Shown here one piece after another: positions 24,003 through 32,764 of a stretch of DNA of 32,764 bases. Where the stretch lies: positions 1 to 32,764 of the forward strand of contig JAJYQJ010000150.1 in assembly GCA_021794655.1 (NCBI GenBank). The letters run 5' to 3'. Every line of letters starts with the position of its first letter. The first letter of the stretch is position 1. This DNA comes from Actinomycetes bacterium. Its GTDB lineage: Bacteria; Actinomycetota; Acidimicrobiia; Acidimicrobiales; RAAP-2. The notes under the pieces were generated by a model. It did no database searches, had not been told where the DNA came from, and saw only the letters and a list, made by a program, of their open reading frames with translations. The translations under genes and the position numbers were made by a program.

Positions 24003-24596
24003 ATGTTCGCCGTCTTCGATCGCTTCTCACTTCCGGATTTGGCCCAACTGTCAAAGAGGACAGTAATAGGTGCGCTCGTCATCGGTGTCGTCGGACTCGT
24101 CTTCTGCCTAGTTCTCGGAGCCGCCCTCGCGGGCGTCGGTCTCTGCATCGGGCTCGGGCTCGGCATATCCAACTTCAGAATGATCCATTCGTCGGTCGCG
24201 AAAGTCGGGGCGAGGATGGACGAGAACAAGCGTCGCCCGCTCGTCTTTAACACGATGGGTCGGTTAGCCGTCGTCTCCGTCATCGCCTTGGGGCTGACGT
24301 TCATCTCGTTTGATCTCGGGCTTGGGGTGATGGGCGGTCTCGCACTTTTCCAGTTCTTGTTGCTCCTTAACGTCACACGTTCCATGTTGCGCCCGGTCGA
24401 CGGCACGGTAGCGGTAATCGACGCCGACTCCCACGACATCTCCCACGACATCTCCCACGACATCTCCCACGACGTCTCTGGCGGCGTCGACTCCAACGGC
24501 TCTGGCTCTCATGGCACAGTTACTGGTGACGCACTCAGCCCCCTCGCGAAGCCTGGCTCGGGTTCGACTCACGCTGACGGCGAAGGGTGGCGATAG
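24003..24596 (+). CDS. atpI: ATP synthase subunit I (AtpI) with C-terminal repeat tail
   Basis: A 197-residue protein with four hydrophobic helices (ALVIGVVGLVFCLVLGAALA; LCIGLGLGISNF; LAVVSVIALGLTFISF; LGVMGGLALFQFLLLL), as in the AtpI/ATP-synt_I family that assists assembly of the c-ring. The ~60-residue C-terminal tail is unusual: four 12-base units TCCCACGACATC (24429-24476, the last ending GTC) encode SHDI three times and SHDV, followed by a Ser/Gly-rich end. Its stop is four bases before the GTG of atpB. Confidence 0.8.
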   Translation: MFAVFDRFSLPDLAQLSKRTVIGALVIGVVGLVFCLVLGAALAGVGLCIGLGLGISNFRMIHSSVAKVGARMDENKRRPLVFNTMGRLAVVSVIALGLTFISFDLGLGVMGGLALFQFLLLLNVTRSMLRPVDGTVAVIDADSHDISHDISHDISHDVSGGVDSNGSGSHGTVTGDALSPLAKPGSGSTHADGEGWR

Positions 24597-24600
24597 AGAA

Positions 24601-25467
24601 GTGGGAAGTTGGTTGAGCGGGCCCGCCTTTCACCTTCTCGCGGCGAACATAACCGTCGGAGACCACATCCAGCGAAAGGTCTTTGGCCTCACGTTGAACA
24701 TGGACACCGTCTGGGCGACCGGCCTCGCCATGCTCGTGGTCCTACTGCTCGGGCTGATGATACGGCGCCGGGCGACGAGCGGTGTGCCGGGGAAGTTCCA
24801 GGTTGCCTGGGAGATGGGCATCGAAGCGATCACAAAGCAAGTCGAGGGTTCCATTGGCCCAAGGGGAAAGAGCGTTATCCCTCTGGCTATGGCGCTTTTT
24901 GTATTCATCCTCGTCTGTAACGTTTTCGAAGTAGTTGGACTGGGAAGCAAGTACGAGTGGCTTCCTGCCCCGACCGGCGACATCAACCTTCCCTTAGCGT
25001 TGGCGGTCTTTGTCATCGTCCTCGTCCACATCTACTCGATTCGCAGCCGCGGCATCGTCGGATACGTGAAGCACTATCTCTTGCACCCGTTTCCTATCTA
25101 TCTCATGCCGTTCAACTTGTTCATCAACCTCGTAGAGGAGATAGCAAAGCCAGTCACGCTCGCCTTACGTCTCTTTGGGAACCTGCTCTCTGGCGCGCTC
25201 ATGTTGAGCCTGATAGCCGCACTCGGGAACTGGAAGTTGAGCGGGGCCCAGATCGGCTACGTTGCCGTATTCATATTCAACCCCATCTGGAAGGTGTTTG
25301 ACCTGGGTATCGGGGCCATCCAAGCGTTTATTTTCGCGCTACTCACGATCTTGTACTTTGACGTCGCGATGAGCGTCGATCACGGGCCAGATAGCGAAGA
25401 ACTTGTTGTCGTCACAGAGCCGTCGGAGTCGGAGTCGTCTGAACTTTCTTTATCCAGTAATAATTAG
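24601..25467 (+). CDS. atpB: ATP synthase F0 subunit a
   Basis: Stator channel subunit of the proton path. The 288-residue protein has the expected five to six membrane helices and the signature LALRLFGNLLSGALML with the essential arginine that faces the c-ring, preceded by FNLFINLVEEIAKPVTL. GTG 24601 lies just after the atpI stop; the open frame to 24511 overlaps atpI and adds no family residues. The C-terminal ~25 residues are acidic and Ser-rich (EPSESESSELS). Confidence 0.93.
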   Translation: MGSWLSGPAFHLLAANITVGDHIQRKVFGLTLNMDTVWATGLAMLVVLLLGLMIRRRATSGVPGKFQVAWEMGIEAITKQVEGSIGPRGKSVIPLAMALFVFILVCNVFEVVGLGSKYEWLPAPTGDINLPLALAVFVIVLVHIYSIRSRGIVGYVKHYLLHPFPIYLMPFNLFINLVEEIAKPVTLALRLFGNLLSGALMLSLIAALGNWKLSGAQIGYVAVFIFNPIWKVFDLGIGAIQAFIFALLTILYFDVAMSVDHGPDSEELVVVTEPSESESSELSLSSNN

Positions 25468-25497
25468 CGTATCCAATAGACAAGAAGGAGATGTAGA

Positions 25498-25806
25498 ATG
25501 GCAGACCCAACGCAGCTGGCCGCTGTAGTTCACCACGCCGCTGCAACGCACGACACGACTCAACAGGCGATCCAGCTTGCAGGTGCAATGGTGGGAGGTG
25601 GCCTCGCTCTCGGCGGTGGCGCCGTCGGGGCAGCCATCGGAGACGGCCTCGCGGGTAGCCAGACGATTGCCGGAGTCGCACGTCAACCAGAGGCCCAAGG
25701 GCGTCTCTTCACGATCATGTTCTTGACGGTCGGACTCGTCGAGGCGATGTACTTCATCAACCTCGCGTTCACCGCGCTGTTCGTCTTCTCGCTGTACAAG
25801 AAGTAG
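25498..25806 (+). CDS. atpE: ATP synthase F0 subunit c
   Basis: The proteolipid of the rotor ring. The 102 residues contain two helices: [20 protein letters not shown] and [20 protein letters not shown], with the ion-binding glutamate at residue 82, and the ARQPEAQG polar loop (about 61-68) that touches the gamma and epsilon subunits. The N-terminal ~25 residues ([13 protein letters not shown]) are longer than in most c subunits. A strong AGAAGGAGAT site precedes ATG 25498. Confidence 0.96.
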   Translation: MADPTQLAAVVHHAAATHDTTQQAIQLAGAMVGGGLALGGGAVGAAIGDGLAGSQTIAGVARQPEAQGRLFTIMFLTVGLVEAMYFINLAFTALFVFSLYKK

Positions 25807-25835
25807 AGCGAGAAGAACCGACGAGGTCTATTTCC

Positions 25836-26372
25836 ATGTTCATCGCTACGAGCAACTTTTTGATTCCGAACGGGACTTTTGTAGTTGAGCTGATCGCGTT
25901 CGTGATCGTGTTGGGAGTGCTCGCCAAGTTCGTTCTCCCACTCCTCAACGAGAAACTTTCCGAGCGTCAAGACAAGATTCGTAGCGAACTCGCCGCGGCA
26001 GACGAAGCTAAGGCGGATGCCCAAGCGGCCGACGACGAGCGCAAGGCTGAACTCGACAGGGCTCGTCAGCAAGCTCGCGAGATCGTCGCTCAGGCCCACC
26101 GGACCGCCGACAACGTCGTCGCTGAGGCCGAACAGCGCGCATCTGTGGAGTACGCGAGGTTGGTATCGAACGCTGATACGGCGATCGCGATGGCGCGCCA
26201 GAAAGCACTCGACGAAGCCTCCGCGCGTCTCGGTCAGTTGATGGTCGACGTAGTAGGGAGGATTCTTGCCAGAGAGATCGATGCGGAAGCGCATCGCGAC
26301 CTGATCGACGCCGCTATCAGCGCCCTTCGTGAGGAGTCGGGCGCGTTGAGTGATACCGGGTCAGGCGTTTAG
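25836..26372 (+). CDS. atpF: ATP synthase F0 subunit b
   Basis: Peripheral stalk subunit. The 178 residues have one N-terminal membrane helix (FVVELIAFVIVLGVLAKFVL) followed by a long charged coiled coil rich in Ala, Glu, Arg and Lys (ERQDKIRSELAAADEAKADA onward), ending near the delta-binding region. GAGG sits about ten bases before ATG 25836. Its stop overlaps the possible start of atpH. Confidence 0.93.
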   Translation: MFIATSNFLIPNGTFVVELIAFVIVLGVLAKFVLPLLNEKLSERQDKIRSELAAADEAKADAQAADDERKAELDRARQQAREIVAQAHRTADNVVAEAEQRASVEYARLVSNADTAIAMARQKALDEASARLGQLMVDVVGRILAREIDAEAHRDLIDAAISALREESGALSDTGSGV

Positions 26373-27279
26373 GTTGAACCCCGCTCTTCAAGGATACGCC
26401 GCGGCAATTCTCCAAGACGGCGCAGATGCGTCCGTCCTCGCGGGTGAGCTTGGTTCGGTTGATCGACTATTTGGCACTAATTCGAGACTCAGGGCGGCAA
26501 TGAGCGACACCGCGGTGAACGCGAAGGCCCGTAAGCTCGTCGTCGAGGAGTTGTTGGACCAAAAGGTGTCAGACAAGTGTCGCGACGCGGTCGGCTTCGC
26601 CGTCGCTAGCGTCCCCGCACCTGAGGTCCCGCTCGCGGTCGGGTGGCTCGCGCACCGCGCGAGGCAGGTTGCCGACCTCCACGACGTAACAGAACCGGCC
26701 CTCGGGCACAGCGCTTCGCGCGAACGCGTCGGCGGGTTTGCCTCGGCCGTCCTCGCCGATCTGCCGGTAGAGCGTCTCGAAGAAGTCGAGGACCAGCTCT
26801 TCAGATTTGCCCGCGTCGTCGAGAGCACGTCACCCCTCCGTGCCGCGATGACCGACGGCGAGTTGCCCGCAGAGGTCAAAGAAGCCGTCGCGAGAGACAT
26901 CCTGGCGGGAAAGGTCGAGCCGGTAACCGAACGACTCGTCGCCTACACGATCAGGGGAGGACGTCCTCGTGACTTCGTTGGAACTCTCGACTGGCTCGTC
27001 GAGAAGACGGCATCGATCAGGGGTTGGAAGGTTGCGCGAGTCTGGTCTGCCGCCGAAGTGGATCTGGACCAAGAGGCTCAGTTGGCCGATTCGCTCGCTT
27101 CGGTCACAGGAGGAAGGGTGGAGCTACAGGTAATCGTAGATCCGGCCCTCCTCGCCGGCGTCGTCGTAGAGATCGGTGATCTTCGCCTGGACGCCACCGC
27201 ACGCCACCGGCTGTCTCAACTACGAGAGCACGTCACCTTCGCCGGGTGGGACGATCGCGTGCACGGAGACGCACAGTGA
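26350..27279 (+). CDS. atpH: ATP synthase F1 subunit delta (OSCP), with duplicated N-terminal domain
   Basis: Joins the F1 head to the peripheral stalk. At 309 residues it is far longer than the ~180 of E. coli. The N-terminal helical OSCP domain appears twice: LRAAMSDTAVNAKARKLVVE (about residues 48-67) and LRAAMTDGELPAEVKEAVAR (about 160-179) sit at matching points, and the true C-terminal domain follows (VEKTASIRGWKVARVWSAAE, then LAGVVVEIGDLRLDATARHR). A doubled N-terminal domain is known for actinobacterial delta subunits. GTG 26350 overlaps atpF by 23 bases; TTG 26374 (NPALQGYAAAIL) is an equally plausible start. Confidence 0.9.
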   Translation: MIPGQAFRLNPALQGYAAAILQDGADASVLAGELGSVDRLFGTNSRLRAAMSDTAVNAKARKLVVEELLDQKVSDKCRDAVGFAVASVPAPEVPLAVGWLAHRARQVADLHDVTEPALGHSASRERVGGFASAVLADLPVERLEEVEDQLFRFARVVESTSPLRAAMTDGELPAEVKEAVARDILAGKVEPVTERLVAYTIRGGRPRDFVGTLDWLVEKTASIRGWKVARVWSAAEVDLDQEAQLADSLASVTGGRVELQVIVDPALLAGVVVEIGDLRLDATARHRLSQLREHVTFAGWDDRVHGDAQ

Positions 27280-27372
27280 CTAAGACTCGGACCTTAACGA
27301 CCAGCGGGATCACACTACAGAGGACTGCGACGAACCGGTCGCGTCGCTCGATGTTATGGAGGTAGGTAACTG

Positions 27373-28896
27373 ATGGCAGAGCTGACGATTGACGCAGCTG
27401 ATATTACAGACGCGCTCAAGCGCCACGTGGACGCTTACGTTCCAACGGTCGGAGCGGAGCAGATCGGGCGCGTCGTGGAAGTCGGCGACGGGATCGCCCG
27501 TGTCTCTGGGCTCCCGGGCGTCGCGGTCAACGAACTTCTCGAGTTCGAAGACGGCACGTTGGGCCTCGCACTCAACCTCGACGAGGAGAGCATCGGAGCC
27601 GTAGTCCTTGGCGAGGTCGACAGCATAGAAGAAGAGCAGGTCGTCAAGGCGACCGGACGGATACTCTCTGTCCCCGTCGGAGATGCGTTATTAGGGCGCG
27701 TCGTCAACGCGCTTGGCGATCCGATCGACGGCAAGGGGCCGGTTGCGTCCGTTGAGACACGGCGGATGGAGGTCCAGGCGCCCGGCATCGTCGGGCGTCA
27801 GCCCGTATCGGAGCCGCTGCAGACGGGGATCAAGGCTATCGACGCGATGACGCCGATCGGCAGAGGCCAGCGTGAGTTGATAATCGGTGACCGAAAGACC
27901 GGCAAGACGACGGTCGCGATCGACACGATCATCAATCAGCGTGGGGAGGGTGTCAAGTGTATATACGTCGCTATCGGTCAGAAGAACTCGTCGGTCGCCC
28001 AGACCGTCAGCACGCTCGCGTCCCACGGTGCGCTCGACTACACCGTCGTAGTAATTGCCTCGGCCGGTGATCCTGCCCCGTATAAGTATCTCGCTCCCTA
28101 CGCCGGATGTGCGATGGGTCAGCACTGGATGGAAAACGGAGAGCACGCCTTGATCGTCTACGACGACCTCTCCAAACAAGCCGAGGCCTACCGGCAGATA
28201 TCGCTCCTCTTGCGGCGCCCCCCGGGTCGTGAGGCGTACCCAGGTGACGTCTTTTACCTTCACAGCCGACTCCTCGAGCGTGCCGCAAAGCTATCCGACG
28301 ACCGAGGTGCTGGATCTTTGACGGCGCTCCCGATAATCGAGACAAAAGCCGGAGACATTTCGGCCTACATTCCCACCAACGTGATCTCGATCACCGACGG
28401 CCAGATTTTCTTGGAGTCAGACCTCTTCTACTCTGGTCAACGCCCTGCTATCCACGTCGGCAACTCGGTGAGTCGAGTCGGTGGCGCCGCCCAAGTCAAA
28501 GCGATGAGGAGCGTCTCTGGTACGTTGAAGATCGACCTCGCTCAGTTCCGCGAGCTCGAAGCGTTCGCGACGTTTGGATCCGAGCTCGACAAGATATCCC
28601 AGGCCCAGCTGGACAGGGGATACAGGCTGAGCGAGCTGTTGAAGCAGCCCCAGAACGCTCCGGTTCCAGTCGACGAACAGGTCCTCGTCGTCTACGCGGG
28701 TACGAACGGTTGGACGGACTCGGTCCCGGTATCAGAAGTTATTCGCTTCGAGTCAGAGGTGCGAGCGTACTTTCGAAACAACCACCCCGACCTGCTCGCG
28801 ACCATCAGAGAGACCGGCGCCCTCCCGGAGAAGAGCCAGATGGACAAGGGTCTGCAGGAGTTCTTGGACGGATTCGATATCGGGAGCTCAGACTGA
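27373..28896 (+). CDS. atpA: ATP synthase F1 subunit alpha
   Basis: Non-catalytic nucleotide-binding subunit of the F1 hexamer. The 507 residues show the N-terminal barrel ([19 protein letters not shown]), Walker A GDRKTGKT (172-179), the Walker B region [18 protein letters not shown], and the alpha signature [27 protein letters not shown] precedes ATG 27373. A 93-base gap separates it from atpH without visible regulatory features. Confidence 0.97.
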   Translation: MAELTIDAADITDALKRHVDAYVPTVGAEQIGRVVEVGDGIARVSGLPGVAVNELLEFEDGTLGLALNLDEESIGAVVLGEVDSIEEEQVVKATGRILSVPVGDALLGRVVNALGDPIDGKGPVASVETRRMEVQAPGIVGRQPVSEPLQTGIKAIDAMTPIGRGQRELIIGDRKTGKTTVAIDTIINQRGEGVKCIYVAIGQKNSSVAQTVSTLASHGALDYTVVVIASAGDPAPYKYLAPYAGCAMGQHWMENGEHALIVYDDLSKQAEAYRQISLLLRRPPGREAYPGDVFYLHSRLLERAAKLSDDRGAGSLTALPIIETKAGDISAYIPTNVISITDGQIFLESDLFYSGQRPAIHVGNSVSRVGGAAQVKAMRSVSGTLKIDLAQFRELEAFATFGSELDKISQAQLDRGYRLSELLKQPQNAPVPVDEQVLVVYAGTNGWTDSVPVSEVIRFESEVRAYFRNNHPDLLATIRETGALPEKSQMDKGLQEFLDGFDIGSSD

Positions 28897-28961
28897 ATCG
28901 TGAGCCGTATCGAAGACGAAACTGACGTCTATACCCCCTATATCCCCCGCGAGGTTATCTG

Positions 28962-31392
<2,431 letters not shown>

Positions 31393-31393
<1 letters not shown>

Positions 31394-32064
31394 TGGCAGC
31401 GGGGATCTTCTTGCTCGACGTCGTGACGCCAGAATCGACCCTCTTCTCCCACGACGTGCGATCGATCGTTCTTAGAAGCTCAGACGGCGAGCTCACCGTT
31501 CTCGACGGCCACACGCCACTCGTCACCGACGTCACAGCCGGCACCGTGAAGGTCGCAACCGACGAAGACGAGACCCTCCGTCTCGCAGTCCACGGGGGAT
31601 ACATCCGTGTAGACACCGGCCACGGCGTCAACTTGGATCCACTCGAGCGGCCCACCCGCGACGCTCTCTTGAAGAACGCTACAGGCGCCAAGTCGCCAGA
31701 TGTTAAGCCGGCAGACGCCAAGCCGGCAGACGACTCGATCGCGACCAGAGTTACGCTGCTCGCAAGCGCCGCAGAGTTCGGAGACGAGATCGACGTCGAG
31801 CGTGCCCGGCGGGCGAAAGAGGCCGCCGAAGAACTCGTAGAGGCACTCAAGGCCACCGTCGCCGCCGCGGGTTCCACGAGCGTGGCTGTGGGCTCATCGG
31901 GGTCGTCCGCTGGGGATTCAGGCAGTTCAGGAGCCGATCTCGGCAGCTCCGCGGATCCTGGCTCGACGCTCTCGGCCATGACGCCCGAGCAGCTCGAACT
32001 CGCCGACGCTCAAGCGGCGCTGCGCCGGGCAGAGGTCCGTTTGGACGCTGCAGGAGCAGACTGA
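31393..32064 (+). CDS. atpC: ATP synthase F1 subunit epsilon with expanded C-terminal region
   Basis: Subunit that couples the shaft to the c-ring and can inhibit ATP hydrolysis. The first ~85 residues are the normal beta-sandwich (TPESTLFSHDVRSIVLRSSD, then GELTVLDGHTPLVTDVTAGT). The total of 223 residues is far above the usual 85-140. Extra material: a repeat SPDVKPADAKPADDS (about 98-112) and, between the two C-terminal helices (DVERARRAKEAAEELVEALK and PEQLELADAQAALRRAEVRL), a Gly/Ser-rich linker of about 50 residues (SSGSSAGDSGSSGADLGSSA). The start ATG 31393 overlaps the atpD stop. Confidence 0.93.
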
Positions 32065-32098
32065 ACGAGAACGCGCCGAGGACTACATGTGGTCGCGG

Positions 32099-32764
32099 TT
32101 AGAAGCTACCCGGGTCGCTACGTCCGATCCTGTTGACGAGGAGGCCTGCTTTGAGTGCGGTTATGCCCGACGAGCTGTTCGCGTCGAGACCGGTGAGTGC
32201 TCTGATCCTGCGGAGACGGTAGTCGAGGGTGTTTGGATGGATGTGGAGCAACTCCGCGCTCAACCGTCGATCGAGTTGAGTGCTGAAGTAGGCGTCGAGC
32301 GTCTCGATGAGATCGGTACCGTGTTCTTCGAGTGGACGCAGTGTGTCGGCAAGGGCAGCCATAGCTGAGCGGTCCCGGCTCAGCGCGTACTCCAACGCGA
32401 GGTCTGCGAGCCGGTAGGCGCCGGGCGGTAGACCGAGTTGGACCGCGAGCGTCGCGAGCGCTTTCGCCTCGGTACCACTTTCCATCACCCCCGTCGCTTC
32501 AGGGTGCCAGGCGTACCCAGCGGTGATCGGGGAGCGTGCCGCATCGGCGAGTGAAGAGATCAGAGCAGGAACGCTTTTCGCGAGCGCTTCTGCGTGGTCG
32601 GGATCGGTGGGGATCAAGATGACACCCCCCGTGACGTCGAGGAGGGTCAGTGCGTCCGTTCCGAGCACGTCACGAGCCGCGGTGTCCACCCGCCGTATCT
32701 TGCGCCGGGCGGCTACCGTGCGCTCCACTTCGGGGCACTCCTCGTCCAGGGAGTGTCCGATCTC
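32099..32764 (-). CDS. PucR/CdaR-family transcriptional regulator (5' end outside window)
   Basis: The frame is open to the window edge on the minus strand, so the N-terminus is missing. The C-terminal helix-turn-helix is clear: ETLDAYFSTQLDRRLSAELL, then HIHPNTLDYRLRRIRALTGL, the PucR C-terminal HTH signature (HxNTLxYRLRRIxxLTG). Upstream is a GGDEF-like/sensory central part (LLDVTGGVILIPTDPDHAEA; AYRLADLALEYALSRDRS) typical of the family. The ligand is unknown. The gene converges on atpC with 34 bases between the stops and no obvious terminator. Confidence 0.85.
   Translation of the reverse strand, partial: EIGHSLDEECPEVERTVAARRKIRRVDTAARDVLGTDALTLLDVTGGVILIPTDPDHAEALAKSVPALISSLADAARSPITAGYAWHPEATGVMESGTEAKALATLAVQLGLPPGAYRLADLALEYALSRDRSAMAALADTLRPLEEHGTDLIETLDAYFSTQLDRRLSAELLHIHPNTLDYRLRRIRALTGLDANSSSGITALKAGLLVNRIGRSDPGSF

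Overview
The window is a G+C-rich actinobacterial chromosome segment. The gene set and order (tRNA-Arg, thrC, hom, lysA, rho, rpmE, prfA, prmC, tsaC, rpiB, glyA, a wecA-type gene, then atpZ-I-B-E-F-H-A-G-D-C) form the classic actinobacterial thr/rho/prfA/ATP-synthase neighbourhood. Other actinobacterial hallmarks are a Rho factor with a long Gly/Arg-rich insertion and an ATP synthase delta subunit with a duplicated N-terminal domain. I infer Actinomycetota, possibly class Acidimicrobiia; the class-level call is a guess from general look, not proof.

Layout. 1-1024: decayed IS701-like transposase. 1112-2535(+): anti-sigma factor and ECF sigma factor on the minus strand, coupled by an ATGA overlap; the sigma gene has no canonical start for its conserved N-terminus. 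2859-3281: broken RelBE-type toxin-antitoxin remnant. 3467-3538: tRNA-Arg(CCG). 3632-6041: hom-thrC operon on the minus strand. 6127-7867: intact two-gene module (XRE/AbiEi-like protein plus nucleotidyltransferase) lying on the plus strand between hom and lysA. 7857-9185: lysA (minus). 9239-10616: GTCTCG repeat cluster, truncated HEPN gene, and a higBA-like pair with a frameshifted toxin. 11004-12728: rho. 12825-12871: paired palindromes. 12892-14376: AAA/DUF4143 ATPase inserted between rho and rpmE. 14477-17513: rpmE, prfA, prmC, tsaC. 17568-18357: a second nucleotidyltransferase pair, apparently chimeric at its end. 18420-19973: thiolase-like protein (minus). 20114-23336: rpiB-glyA and a polyprenyl-phosphate sugar-phosphotransferase. 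23694-32064: complete ATP synthase operon. 32099-end: PucR-type regulator (5' end outside the window).

How it works together: the core genes cover aspartate-family amino acid synthesis (LysA, Hom, ThrC), transcription termination and translation (Rho, L31, RF1, PrmC, TsaC), one-carbon and pentose metabolism (GlyA, RpiB), cell-envelope lipid carrier glycosylation (WecA type) and F-type ATP synthase. Accessory modules of toxin-antitoxin or defence type sit at the junctions between these core genes, several of them decayed. Two unusual themes run through the window: in-frame short tandem repeats expanded inside housekeeping proteins (GlyA, AtpZ, AtpI, AtpC, Rho), and start codons placed 6-9 bases after a TANNNT box, as expected of leaderless mRNAs. 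No wholly new system is proven; the best candidates for a closer look are the XRE/AbiEi-nucleotidyltransferase module and the chimeric nucleotidyltransferase/DUF6011-like gene.
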